From a cyanobacterium endosymbiont of Rhopalodia gibberula (GTDB lineage: Bacteria; Cyanobacteriota; Cyanobacteriia; Cyanobacteriales; Microcystaceae), in the NCBI RefSeq assembly GCF_003574135.1, contig NZ_AP018341.1:744001-808000 (forward strand): 64,000 bases of DNA, read 5' to 3'. A program made the translations under genes and the position numbers. Within the stretch, counting starts at the first letter, position 1. Each line of letters starts with the position of its first letter. Under the pieces are notes generated by a model, which was given only the letters and a program-made list of their open reading frames with translations, was not told the DNA's origin and did not search any database. Shown here piece after piece: positions 18,999-30,027 of this stretch.

Positions 18999-19961
18999 AT
19001 GACACGCCACCATCATTATACTCACTCTCACTCTCACTCTCGTGATAAACATTCTACTACAGTTCATGGACATAATCATAATCCCACTAGTTACAATCGT
19101 GCCTTTGTTGTTGGGTTACTGCTTAATGCAAGTTTTGTATTGATTGAATTTATAGGAGGTTTTCTAGCTAACTCAGTTGCCTTAACGGCGGATGCAGGAC
19201 ATAATTTAAGTGATGTTTTAGGGTTGACTTTAGCATGGTCCGCTAATTTGGTCGCCCGCCGACAACCATCGAGTCGAAAGACCTATGGTTGGCGAAAATC
19301 ATCAATTTTAGCTGCATTTTTGAATGCAGTATCTTTATTACTAGTAACAGGGGGAATAGCTTGGGAGGCGCTTGAGCGATTATTCTATCCTAAGGATGTA
19401 CAAAGTAATACAATTATTTGGATAGCGGCGATAGGTATTATTATTAATGTTGGCACTGCCTTAATGTTTTTCTCAGGTCGTCGAAATGATATAAATATTA
19501 AGGCCGCATTTTCCCATATGATAGCCGATGCTATGGTGTCGGTTGGGGTTGTTTTTGCAGGAATTGGAATTCTTTTAACCCATTGGTCTTGGCTAGATCC
19601 AGCCTTTAGTTTAATTATTAGTATATTGATTATTCTCAACACCTGGGAACTGTTAAAAGAATCCTTTCACTTAGTAGTTGATGGAGTTCCTAATAAAATT
19701 GATGAACGTGCTGTTTACACTTATTTATCTGAATTTCCAGGTGTAACTCAAATTCATGACTTGCATATTTGGGGAATTAGTACCACAGAAACTGCCTTAA
19801 CAGCACATTTAATTATTCCTCAAGGTCATCCAGGCGACAAATTTTTATCACAAATTTGTCAGGAGTTACATAACAACTTTGGCATCGATCATTCAACACT
19901 CCAAGTTGAACTAGGCGATTCACAATATCCTTGTATATTAGAACCAACGGAGAGAGTTTAA
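18999..19961 (+). CDS. Cation diffusion facilitator (Zn/Co/Cd efflux), CzcD-like
   Basis: Exports divalent metal ions, most likely zinc, in exchange for protons at the plasma membrane. The 320-residue product has a His-rich cytoplasmic N terminus (residues 4-26), then six membrane segments. Metal-site motifs are TADAGHNLSD in segment 2 and SHMIADAMVSVG in segment 5. The C-terminal cytoplasmic domain includes VTQIHDLHIWGISTTETALTAH. There is no clear ribosome-binding site. It stands alone between a decayed region and dnaE-N, and is intact. Confidence 0.88.
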   Translation: MTRHHHYTHSHSHSRDKHSTTVHGHNHNPTSYNRAFVVGLLLNASFVLIEFIGGFLANSVALTADAGHNLSDVLGLTLAWSANLVARRQPSSRKTYGWRKSSILAAFLNAVSLLLVTGGIAWEALERLFYPKDVQSNTIIWIAAIGIIINVGTALMFFSGRRNDINIKAAFSHMIADAMVSVGVVFAGIGILLTHWSWLDPAFSLIISILIILNTWELLKESFHLVVDGVPNKIDERAVYTYLSEFPGVTQIHDLHIWGISTTETALTAHLIIPQGHPGDKFLSQICQELHNNFGIDHSTLQVELGDSQYPCILEPTERV

Positions 19962-20033
19962 TCGTAAATAATCAATATTTTTGATTAACAAACAATAAAT
20001 CAAAAAACTATTTTAATTTTTAAGGAGAATTGT

Positions 20034-22739
20034 ATGTCTTTTGTTGGTTTACATATTCACAGTGAGTATAGTCTACTTGATGGAGCGTCTCAACTCAATG
20101 CTTTAGTTGATCGTGCTTTGGAATTAGAAATGCCAGCGATTGCTCTAACGGATCATGGAGTAATGTATGGAGTGATCGAACTCATGAAAGTTTGTCGCAA
20201 TAAAGGAATTAAACCAATTATCGGCAATGAAATGTATGTTATTAATGAAGATATTGAAGTTAATAAACGTCATCGAAGATACCATCAAGTTGTCTTAGCC
20301 AAAAATACCCAAGGCTATAAAAATTTAGTAAAGTTAACAACTATATCTCACCTTAAAGGTATTCAGGGAAAGGGGATTTTTTCTCGTCCTTGTATCAATA
20401 AAAAATTATTAGAGCAATATCACGAAGGGTTAATTGTTACTAGTGCTTGTATAGGAGGCGAAATTCCCCAAAAAATTTTAGCAGGAGATTTGAAAGAGGC
20501 TAAACAAATTGCTAAATGGTATCAAAAGTTATTTAAAGATGACTTTTACTTAGAAATCCAAGATCATGGTTCACAAGAAGATCGAATTGTTAATCGAGAA
20601 ATTGTCAAAATTGCTGATAAATTAGACATTAAAATTATTGCAACTAATGATTCTCATTTTATCTCTTGCTATGACGTAGAAGCTCATGATGCGTTACTTT
20701 GTATTCAAACGCAAAAGTTAATTACAGAAGATAAACGACTTAGATATAGTGGGACTGAATATCTCAAATCTGCAGAAGAAATGAGGTTATTATTCCGAGA
20801 TCATCTTCCTGATAGTGTGATTGAAGAGGCAATAAATAATACTTTAGAAGTTGCTAATAAAATTGAACATTACAAAAATATTTTTGGAGAACCTCGCATT
20901 CCTAATTATCCCGTTCCTCCAGGACATAATCCCGATAGTTACATTGAAGAAATAACTTGGCAAGGGTTGATAGAAAGATTAAAATGTCGTTCTCGTGAAG
21001 AAATACCAGAGAACTATAAGGAAAGATTAGAATATGAATTAAAAATGTTGCAAAGAATGGGATTCTCAACTTATTTTTTAGTAGTTTGGGATTATATTAA
21101 ATATGCAAGAGATCACAAAATTCCTGTAGGACCTGGAAGAGGATCGGCGGCAGGTTCTCTGGTTGCTTATTCTTTGAAAATAACTAATATAGATCCAGTT
21201 CATCACGGACTTTTGTTTGAAAGATTTTTAAATCCTGAACGGAAATCTATGCCCGATGTTGATACAGATTTTTGTATTGAAAGACGAGATGAAATGATTA
21301 GATATGTTACCGAAAAATATGGAGAAGCTAATGTTGCTCAAATTATTACTTTTAACCGTATGACTTCTAAGGCTGTTTTAAAAGATGTGGCTAGAGTATT
21401 AAATATTCCTTATGCAGACTCCGACAAAATGGCGAAAATGATTCCAGTTTCACGGGGAAAACCCACTAAATTAAAAGTAATGATTTCTGATGAAACACCA
21501 GAGCTAAAATTTAAAGAAGCTTATGATAGTCAAGAAGTAGATATTAAAGATGATAAAGGAAATGTGATTGGTCAAATCCCTGTACGTAATTGGGTGGAGA
21601 TGGCAATTCGCATAGAAGGAACCAATAAGACCTTTGGAGTTCATGCTGCAGGTGTAGTTATTTCTTCTGAACCTTTAGACGAAGTTGTCCCCCTTCAAAA
21701 GAATAATGAAGGAGCAGTTATTACTCAGTATTTTATGGAAGATTTAGAGTCCCTCGGGTTGTTAAAAATGGACTTTTTGGGGTTAAGAAATTTAACAACT
21801 ATTCAGAAAACAGCAGATTTAATTAAGCAAAATAGAAATATAGATTTAGATTTAGATCAACTACCTTTAGAAGAAAGAAAAGCTTTACAAATTATTGCTA
21901 AAGGAACTGCTAAAAAACTTCCAGGTGATATAGAGAAAACATATAAACTTTTAGCAAGAGGAGACTTAGAAGGAATTTTTCAGTTAGAATCATCAGGAAT
22001 GAAGCAGATAGTTAAAGATCTAAAACCATCAGGAATTGAAGATATTTCCTCTATTTTAGCTCTTTATCGTCCTGGACCCTTGGATGCTGGACTTATTCCT
22101 AAATTTATTGATCGTAAACATGGAAAAGAAGCGATTCAATATGAACATCCTTTATTAGAATCCATTCTTGAGGAAACCTATGCTGTCTTAGTTTATCAAG
22201 AACAAATTATGAAGATGGCGCAAGATCTAGCGGGTTATTCTTTAGGAGAAGCAGACCTGTTACGTCGCGCAATGGGAAAAAAGAAAATCTCAGAAATGAA
22301 AAAGCATCGAGAGATTTTTATTGATGGGTCAACTAAAAATGGGGTTCCTAGAAATGTTGCAGAAAATTTGTATGAACAAATGGTTAAGTTTGCGGAATAT
22401 TGCTTGAGTTATGATACAAAGATATTGACTGTCGAATATGGAGCAATTTCCATAGGTAAAGTGGTAGAGGAAAGTCTCGACTGTACTGTTTATACAGTAG
22501 ACAAAAATGGCTTTGTTTATACTCAACCTATTCAACAATGGCATTCACGAGGTAAACAAGAAATATTTGAATATTGTCTTGAGGACGGTTCCATCATTCG
22601 AGCAACAAAAGACCATAAATTTATGACCACCGAAGGTAAAATGTACCCTATTCATGACATCTTCGAACAAGGATTAGAGTTGAGGAAAATTACCCCCCAG
22701 TTCAGTGATAACAAAACCTCGCCAAATCGAAAATTATAA
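20034..22739 (+). CDS. dnaE-N: DNA polymerase III alpha subunit N-terminal half fused to the N-part of a split intein
   Basis: This encodes the first half of the replicative polymerase. Residues 1-789 are extein: a PHP domain at the N terminus ([19 protein letters not shown]) and the palm active site PDVDTDF at 407-413. Residues 790-901 are the N-part of the DnaE split intein. It starts CLSYDTKIL directly after AEY, and has block [14 protein letters not shown] with the conserved His. The protein ends there; a separate dnaE-C gene must supply the C-intein and the remaining polymerase, and the halves join by protein trans-splicing. AAGGAG precedes the ATG. Confidence 0.95.
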   Translation: MSFVGLHIHSEYSLLDGASQLNALVDRALELEMPAIALTDHGVMYGVIELMKVCRNKGIKPIIGNEMYVINEDIEVNKRHRRYHQVVLAKNTQGYKNLVKLTTISHLKGIQGKGIFSRPCINKKLLEQYHEGLIVTSACIGGEIPQKILAGDLKEAKQIAKWYQKLFKDDFYLEIQDHGSQEDRIVNREIVKIADKLDIKIIATNDSHFISCYDVEAHDALLCIQTQKLITEDKRLRYSGTEYLKSAEEMRLLFRDHLPDSVIEEAINNTLEVANKIEHYKNIFGEPRIPNYPVPPGHNPDSYIEEITWQGLIERLKCRSREEIPENYKERLEYELKMLQRMGFSTYFLVVWDYIKYARDHKIPVGPGRGSAAGSLVAYSLKITNIDPVHHGLLFERFLNPERKSMPDVDTDFCIERRDEMIRYVTEKYGEANVAQIITFNRMTSKAVLKDVARVLNIPYADSDKMAKMIPVSRGKPTKLKVMISDETPELKFKEAYDSQEVDIKDDKGNVIGQIPVRNWVEMAIRIEGTNKTFGVHAAGVVISSEPLDEVVPLQKNNEGAVITQYFMEDLESLGLLKMDFLGLRNLTTIQKTADLIKQNRNIDLDLDQLPLEERKALQIIAKGTAKKLPGDIEKTYKLLARGDLEGIFQLESSGMKQIVKDLKPSGIEDISSILALYRPGPLDAGLIPKFIDRKHGKEAIQYEHPLLESILEETYAVLVYQEQIMKMAQDLAGYSLGEADLLRRAMGKKKISEMKKHREIFIDGSTKNGVPRNVAENLYEQMVKFAEYCLSYDTKILTVEYGAISIGKVVEESLDCTVYTVDKNGFVYTQPIQQWHSRGKQEIFEYCLEDGSIIRATKDHKFMTTEGKMYPIHDIFEQGLELRKITPQFSDNKTSPNRKL

Positions 22740-22898
22740 TAAAAAGTTTTAGGGGTTTTCTAAACCGAGCACCACGAACCGACTGTATTCTGTAAAACCT
22801 GTGAAGCAAAACAGCCAGCTTTTGTTTATTATGACCTTGTAGCAATCAATCTTAAGAAAGTCAGTTTTATTAACTCAATTATGATGCTTATTTGCAGA
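22740..22898. other. Short spacer between convergent dnaE-N and cysH
   Basis: A 159-base convergent spacer. No continuation of DnaE and no dnaE-C fragment is visible, which confirms that the split is real rather than a frameshift. Confidence 0.6.
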
Positions 22899-23735
22899 TC
22901 ACAAAGTACTTGAATCTAAACTTTGTGCGGCCTCAGGCGTTAAGGGTAAATGCAGCCCGCACTCTTGCTTCAGCCCGTGAAAACGACCATCCCGCTCGCT
23001 TTTATCTCCTGCTATCATAGGACGACTTGAATGCCAATCTCCGACAGATACATATCCTTTCTCAAAATAGGGATGATAGGGTAAATTGTGAACTGTTAAA
23101 TACTGATAAACATCACGGGAATCCCAATGTAGAATCGGATGAACCTTATAATGGTTTCCTTGTTGTTCTACTCGTTCTAAAGATTCCCGATGACTCGTTT
23201 GAGTTCGACGTAACCCTGCTAACCAAGCTGTAGCATTTAATTCGAGTAACGCCCTTTGCATTGGTTCTACTTTACGGATGTGATCATATAGGTTAAGAGA
23301 TTCTAAATCCTTTTTGTCCCACAGTTTCCCATAAAGAGCTTCCATACGGCCTGGGGTAAGAGGAGATTGATATATTCTCAAATTAAGGTTTAACTGTTTG
23401 CTTAATTCTTCAGCAAAACGATAGGTTTCCGCCGGAAGATACCCAGTGTCGACCCAAATCACCGGAATATGAGGTACAATTTGAGTTACTAAATGGAGCA
23501 TAACTGCCGCTTGGATACCAAAGCTGGTACTCATCACCAATCTATCCCCGAATGTATTGGCAGACCATTCAACCACATTTTTGGCATTAGCATTTGATAG
23601 GAGTTGATTGGTTGCTTGTAAATCAAGACCAGGTTTAAGAATTTCGGGAGTGTGATGTGGTTGAGGACCCTGAACGGAGATAGCTTGGGTACCATTTACT
23701 TGCATTTGGGAGTTGAGCAGATCAATGTGGGGCAT
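22899..23735 (-). CDS. cysH: Phosphoadenylyl-sulfate (PAPS) reductase
   Basis: Reduces PAPS to sulfite with thioredoxin in assimilatory sulfate reduction. The 278-residue product has the PP-loop-like [14 protein letters not shown] at about residues 68-81, [20 protein letters not shown], and the catalytic Cys259 in ECGLH near the C terminus. The cysteine pairs that bind an Fe-S cluster in APS-type reductases are absent, pointing to PAPS use. The first 50 residues are poorly conserved and a later start is possible. Confidence 0.9.
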   Translation of the reverse strand: MPHIDLLNSQMQVNGTQAISVQGPQPHHTPEILKPGLDLQATNQLLSNANAKNVVEWSANTFGDRLVMSTSFGIQAAVMLHLVTQIVPHIPVIWVDTGYLPAETYRFAEELSKQLNLNLRIYQSPLTPGRMEALYGKLWDKKDLESLNLYDHIRKVEPMQRALLELNATAWLAGLRRTQTSHRESLERVEQQGNHYKVHPILHWDSRDVYQYLTVHNLPYHPYFEKGYVSVGDWHSSRPMIAGDKSERDGRFHGLKQECGLHLPLTPEAAQSLDSSTL

Positions 23736-23802
23736 TCGGTAACTGTTTCCCTGGTGTTCAACAATCTTAACGTTAAGTAATGGTATCCATCAAAATTAAA
23801 CG

Positions 23803-23852
23803 ATCCCATTGACGTCCTCACCGTCAATTGCCAACGCAATTGTTAATGGGAT
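23803..23852 (-). promoter_or_regulatory. Candidate three-way-junction RNA leader of cysH
   Basis: Outer arms ATCCCATT (23803-23810) and AATGGGAT (23845-23852) enclose two small hairpins: GACG/CGTC (23811-23814 with 23822-23825) and AATTG/CAATT (23826-23830 with 23837-23841). It ends about 67 bases upstream of the cysH start. A compact junction in a sulfur-gene leader may be regulatory. It is inferred from base pairing only. Confidence 0.35.
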
Positions 23853-24098
23853 TTGGCGACTTGACATCTAGGTTTTTGATCCTTCTAAAATTTGATTTTA
23901 ACCAAAATTTAGTGTAGTCATAGCCCCATTGTATCGTAGTTCCAAAAAGGACAACTCCTGTAGCTAATTTATTAGCTTTTTTTAAGATTGAGCTTGACTA
24001 AAATACTTAATCGATAGACCCAAGAGTCATTGAGCGATATGATTGTCTAGGAACTGTAACTGATGTGACTTGAGTTGACAGACCCACTTAAATCAATC

Positions 24099-25556
<1,458 letters not shown>

Positions 25557-26216
25557 TTAGCTGGGTACTATGTATAATTGCCTGAAGTCAATCTCAGTAA
25601 GGAATTGACCTCATCAGTGTCAATATTAAGCCTCTACTAGAATAGGAACTCTATCAACAAAAATCAACCTCCTGCTTTCAAAAAGCAGGAGGTGTCGGAG
25701 TCAGCATTGAGCTAAGAAAATCATTTATAAAATGAATAAATGTCTATGAAATTTAGAGCAATCACGACTGTTATAATTTCCTTTCTACTATCGCTGTTAA
25801 ATTTGGTTAATTACTCTATTGAGGACTGCCCTTACTTAAATCAGAGTATTCAAAATGGACTATCAAGACTATCCCTTTGAACTAGCTGAAGAGCGCTTCA
25901 ATAACCGCAGCGCTATGTCTTCGTCAAGTATTATATAGCGACCAGAAAAGTTCAAAATATTTTAGAAAAAACTGTTTTTTATACTAAATACTTTTAGGCG
26001 AATTTTAAACACGAATGATGAGCCAATATTGTAACATCTAAATAGTGTTGGTCCAATTACTGAAGTTCCACCAGGGGTCAGCAAGTTCAACCTAAGGATT
26101 ACGGTTCCAGCCAATCGACTGACCCCCCTTAAACTAAAGCAATTTAAAGCGTTTGAGTTCACCACTAAAATGACCTCTATTTTCTAGAAAAATGAAGCCT
26201 ATAATGCCTACTTAAG
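25557..26216. other. Spacer between frr and the YggT gene
   Basis: About 660 bases. It holds a strong hairpin (25667-25693). Two short, gene-like stretches are also present: MDYQDYPFELAEERFNNRSA from 25855, and a plus-strand frame at about 26045-26187 reading SVGPITEVPPGVSKFNLRIT. I recognise neither; both may be gene fossils. Confidence 0.4.
25667..25693 (+). terminator. 12-bp perfect hairpin downstream of frr
   Basis: ACCTCCTGCTTT (25667-25678) and AAAGCAGGAGGT (25682-25693) are exact reverse complements with a 3-base loop. It lies 110 bases after the frr stop and is not followed by a T-run. It may be the end of the pyrH-frr transcript or a leftover from a lost gene. Confidence 0.45.
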
Positions 26217-26486
26217 CTAGAAGATAGCAGGAACCTGGGTCAGTATAGAAGAAATAAATTGCAATGCTAAAATTGCCAAAAGGGGAGACATATCCAAGCC
26301 GCCCAAGGGGGGGATAATCGACCGAAAAATGTTGAGATAGGGATCAGTAATGGGGCTCAAAAAGGCCATTAAACTGTAGGCCCACTCAGTAGTTTGGAAC
26401 CAAGAGAGTAAGATTCTAATAAAGATCAACAGTAAGTATATATTGATGAAGTTGATCAAAGTTTCAATAATTAACGCAGCGGCCAT
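26217..26486 (-). CDS. YggT/Ycf19 family membrane protein
   Basis: A small membrane protein of 89 residues. It has two hydrophobic segments: about 5-30, and 63-85 with LLAILALQFISSILTQV. The loop between them carries the family pattern PITDPYLNIFRSIIPPLGGLDMSP. In plants and cyanobacteria this family is linked to membrane protein or thylakoid/cytochrome maturation and to nucleoid spacing, but the role here is not clear. GGAGG precedes the start. Alone on its strand. Confidence 0.85.
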   Translation of the reverse strand: MAAALIIETLINFINIYLLLIFIRILLSWFQTTEWAYSLMAFLSPITDPYLNIFRSIIPPLGGLDMSPLLAILALQFISSILTQVPAIF

Positions 26487-27134
26487 AAGTTACAATCCTC
26501 CTTAATAAATCGATCACTGTTGTACAGGCTGATCTTATATCAAATTCGATTCTTCAATTATAAATGGAGGGGAACACCTTCCCCAATTGAGCTGATCACG
26601 ATTATATCAAAAGCTGTTTCAAACAGTTCTTAAGTAAGTTTTGTTTTAACCGACTCTTGAACTTTTTTTCATCAACTTTGCCCCTTAACTATTACGTATA
26701 GCTAGTTTTATTATTTTTTACATATCTTTAAGGGACGTTGCACCGATATTTACAATAATTTCGTCAATAATTTAGTTAATTTCGTATTCACAGACTCGGG
26801 CTAGTGAATAAGTTGCAATAAAATGCTATCTATCTATGAAACTGGTAGCGGCGGGGTTGATTCCTTGACTGGCTACTCCTCAACTTGATTAATTGACTAA
26901 CTTGAGATCCTCAAAAACATGTTAGTCCATTAATTCTACCTATCTCAATTTACATTTTCAGACTAAAGCAGTTTCGCAGTCTCGCGATAGGTATAGTTTT
27001 AGAAAAATCTACAAACTACCTTAGCTTAGTCAAAAACTATTGCGAATTCGTTTTGGCGGCTGAAAAAATAGAACAGCTCAATGTGTCAGTTGCCATGATA
27101 AACTGGTTCAAAATTTTTTTTAAAATGAATAGAT
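26487..27134. other. Spacer with a possible gene remnant
   Basis: About 650 bases. On the minus strand near 26838-26890 a short, GC-richer stretch reads GVASQGINPAATSFIDR and then a stop, unlike the AT-rich surroundings. It may be the remains of a lost gene, family not recognised. Nothing else is supported. Confidence 0.35.
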
Positions 27135-27773
27135 TTAATTACTGGGAGTTGTAGCTGCCGGAGAAGTTCCAAAAGGCACATCAACAAATCCTAATTCATA
27201 CAACTGTTGATAACATTTTTTTCCTAAATCAGTTGTAGGATTTTGGGAACGAATAACTTGAATCAACAAAGGAACAGCCAATTCTGGTTTGTCTTGTGCT
27301 CGGTGAACAAGAGCCAATTGATAAGTGGCAGAATCTCTCATCTGACCTGTTTTTAGCGCACTATTACGTTGAGATTCATAAATCTTACTATCAATTCCTG
27401 AAAAACTCTTGGCTAGTTGTAAATAGAAATTAGACAACTGATTGAAAATCTTGCGAGCTTGCTGGAGTTTATTAGCCGCTAGGTCATAGTTTTCAGCATT
27501 AACAGCTTCATTAGCCTCTGAAACTAGTCTTTGAGCTCCTTGTGAGCTAAGTAAACTGTCAGCTTGAGTTAGGGGACGCAAATTAGTAGGATCACTAGGA
27601 TCTTCATCTGTGATTTCCCCTCCATTATCTGGGGTAGCTCCAAGCAGCTCACCATTATCCTGGCTAATAGGGGACGTTTGAGCTTGGATTGGATGTAATT
27701 GGGTGATTCCCAAGGCTAGTAAGGCAACCATTAGACGATTCAAACTAAAGCAGCGCATTAACACCTTTAACAT
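27135..27773 (-). CDS. Secreted TPR-like protein of unknown function
   Basis: From the ATG at 27773 the product is 212 residues. It has an N-terminal signal peptide (MVALLALGITQLHPIQAQ) with likely cleavage after AQA-type residues. An acidic Ser/Pro-rich stretch follows, then helices resembling tetratricopeptide repeats (AVNAENYDLAANKLQQARKI; SATYQLALVHRAQDKPELAV). A 12-residue longer start at 27809 is possible. I do not recognise a specific family. Likely periplasmic. It lies about 100 bases downstream of the LpxB-like gene, on the same strand. Confidence 0.6.
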   Translation of the reverse strand: MLKVLMRCFSLNRLMVALLALGITQLHPIQAQTSPISQDNGELLGATPDNGGEITDEDPSDPTNLRPLTQADSLLSSQGAQRLVSEANEAVNAENYDLAANKLQQARKIFNQLSNFYLQLAKSFSGIDSKIYESQRNSALKTGQMRDSATYQLALVHRAQDKPELAVPLLIQVIRSQNPTTDLGKKCYQQLYELGFVDVPFGTSPAATTPSN

Positions 27774-27910
27774 AACAGAACTCGCTCGAGCCGAGTTTTG
27801 GTAAAACAACTTATGAAGACTCGAGACATCTTAACATTTGTCTTCCCTCATTAGTTAATTTTTTTACAAAAAGCCACTCAAACTAAAGGAAGTTATAGCT
27901 CAATTTTGCA

Positions 27911-29176
27911 TCAAGAATTGAGTAAATTTAATTGCTCCTTAAGGATGTTAGTAAGCTCAGTTGCTGCTCCTGTCCTTCCTCTAACCTGTAATAAGCGATC
28001 GCGGATTTTTGTTAGTTTGATAGGATTAGCTAACCAATCTAGTATTAATTCTGCGACATCGGTCGGTTGAAGTTCCCCCACTAATTCCGGCACAATTTCT
28101 TCATTAGCCCAAAGATTAGGCCAAGCAAATAATCGTCCCTGTTTAAGTACCATTAAATTAATAGTTTTAGCCAAAATTCTTCCCACTAAAGGTAAACTGG
28201 CTAAAATCCCTGGAATCCCGTCCCAAGTCCGCATAGCATCAAGTTGTTGGGTAGGGAGTAAGACAATCATGGGAATCCCTAATGCTCCTAATTCAGCTGT
28301 GTTAGCCCCTACAGTAGTTAAGGCTAAACAACAATGACAGAGGTAATTATAGGCTGGAAATTGGGTAATCAATTCTACTTGAAGTCCATTAGAAGTCTCT
28401 AGTCGAGGAGAAGGAGATGAGTCAGCACTAGCCATGACTAATTTTGCACACACTCCCCCCATCTTCATTACCATAGGATTTTGACTCGAATTAGCAAAGC
28501 CGGCTAGGGTGTATAAATCCAAGGTGGGGGCAACAGGAAGAATAAAGCGAGTTTTGGGATTTTGTTGATAAACTTGTTCCGCAATTGCCAAACATAAAGG
28601 AATCCCCTGCATTAATTTTCCTGGTTTCGATCCAGGTAAAATTGCAATGGTGGGGAAAGGAGCAATTTGGGATGAACTTACAGAAGTTGGAGTCAAATCA
28701 GCCATTAGATCCCCTACTACGGTCAGTTTATGTTTATGGGATTTGGGAATAGGCTTAATCACATCTGTATTCATGACTCCAAAACGATCAATCCAACGAT
28801 ACCAACGAGCTTCCCGTTCCGCATAAATGACGGTGCGGTATCCTAACCGTTTACCGAGTAGTATTGGATAAAATTGATCACCCCCCAGAAATAAGACAAT
28901 GCCATGTTTATGCCAGTTCCAATTCTCAGCAGTTTTTCCCCAGAATAAAAAATTAAAAAAATGTTCACTTGACTGAACCCGATCAACTTCCAGGTAACGA
29001 CGCGCGATAGCAGCTTCTTGCCCAGTAGCATGAGGACAAGGGGATAAAACCACAGAAATCCGCACTTGGGAGCTATTACAGCCTATAATTTCCCGTATAG
29101 CTTTCACCACAGGACGCACCCAAGTGGTCACTTCCCCTGGTCCGTTAGACAAAATCAGAATATCAGCTGGTTGCAT
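27911..29176 (-). CDS. LpxB-like glycosyltransferase (lipid-A-disaccharide synthase-related)
   Basis: The 421-residue product resembles the cyanobacterial proteins annotated as lipid-A-disaccharide synthase-related. It has MQPADILILSNGPGEVTTWV at the N terminus, GIVLFLGGDQFYPILLGKRLGYRTVIYAE near residue 90, GDLMADL, IAILPGSKPGKLMQG near residue 175, and LALTTVGANTAELGALGIPM near residue 290. The GT-B fold and the acceptor are inferred. Whether it acts on lipid A or another lipid is not known. Intact. Confidence 0.72.
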   Translation of the reverse strand: MQPADILILSNGPGEVTTWVRPVVKAIREIIGCNSSQVRISVVLSPCPHATGQEAAIARRYLEVDRVQSSEHFFNFLFWGKTAENWNWHKHGIVLFLGGDQFYPILLGKRLGYRTVIYAEREARWYRWIDRFGVMNTDVIKPIPKSHKHKLTVVGDLMADLTPTSVSSSQIAPFPTIAILPGSKPGKLMQGIPLCLAIAEQVYQQNPKTRFILPVAPTLDLYTLAGFANSSQNPMVMKMGGVCAKLVMASADSSPSPRLETSNGLQVELITQFPAYNYLCHCCLALTTVGANTAELGALGIPMIVLLPTQQLDAMRTWDGIPGILASLPLVGRILAKTINLMVLKQGRLFAWPNLWANEEIVPELVGELQPTDVAELILDWLANPIKLTKIRDRLLQVRGRTGAATELTNILKEQLNLLNS

Positions 29177-29393
29177 TAATAGTTGTCAATCCTTTTTTGC
29201 AAGAATACCTCATCTTCATAAGATTTTAAGCGCAGCAATCGCTTCTCTTACAAAAGTTTTTCTATCGAAGTTTTGACACCTACAGGATTATCTTATTTTC
29301 TCCCCATAATGGAAAGACATTTGTTATCCTAAGACCCAATGAGTGAATTTACTTAATCTGCTTCTAAAACGTCTTTGGCTAACGAAATCAATT

Positions 29394-29957
29394 ATGAATA
29401 AAAATCATTTATTTTCTGCAATCTTTTTTTCTAAGCGTCTGATTTCTACTTTAATTTTGTCTGGTTGTTTATTCACTGGTGTTCAGGCTCTGACTTGGGC
29501 AGGGAGTAATCCTGGACTGACAATTTTCAGTGGAGTTGAGAACCGTAAAGATATTCTCGATTATCATTTGGACTTTAATGGCCGCCCTAGACAAGTGGGA
29601 GAACGGTATAGACTCTATGTCCCAGGAAAAAAATTGACTCAAGGAGCAAGTAAATTTTTTATTTCTTATCTTGAAAGGCCTAAATTCGATGGAAAATTTA
29701 ATCTTGATAAAGTAGAAGTTCGTGTTGATGGAGAGTCTTTACCCCTAAAGGATGTCTATTGGGATAAAGAAAGTCGTGTCGTCGAAATTGAGCTAGAAAC
29801 ACCTATCGAGGCTAGTCAAAAAGCAGAAATTGTCTTTTCTGGCGTAAAAAATCCTAGCAATGGCACTTATTACTTAATTTGTGACGTTCTGAGTTCAGGA
29901 GATATCCCCATTCGTATGTATGTAGGAACTTGGATTGTATCAATTGAAAGAGTTTAA
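29394..29957 (+). CDS. DUF2808 secreted protein
   Basis: The 187-residue product starts at the ATG 29394 (MNKNHLFSAIFF). A GTG at 29343 in the same frame would add 17 residues and is less likely. It has an N-terminal hydrophobic export signal containing LILSGC, which could be a lipobox, then GLTIFSGVENRKDILDYHLD and RYRLYVPGKKLTQGASKFFI, the pattern of the cyanobacterial DUF2808 family. Function unknown; location probably periplasm or outer envelope. Confidence 0.72.
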   Translation: MNKNHLFSAIFFSKRLISTLILSGCLFTGVQALTWAGSNPGLTIFSGVENRKDILDYHLDFNGRPRQVGERYRLYVPGKKLTQGASKFFISYLERPKFDGKFNLDKVEVRVDGESLPLKDVYWDKESRVVEIELETPIEASQKAEIVFSGVKNPSNGTYYLICDVLSSGDIPIRMYVGTWIVSIERV

Positions 29958-29997
29958 GTTTTTAATGGTCAAAATTTTTGAATAAAGATTAGACGTT

Positions 29998-30027
29998 AAT
30001 AAGGGTTAACGGCTGTTGACCCTTATT
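29998..30027 (+). terminator. Hairpin after the DUF2808 gene
   Basis: AATAAGGGTTAAC (29998-30010) pairs with GTTGACCCTTATT (30015-30027) apart from one G-U pair, with a 4-base loop. It lies 40 bases after the stop codon, so it likely ends the transcript. Confidence 0.55.
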
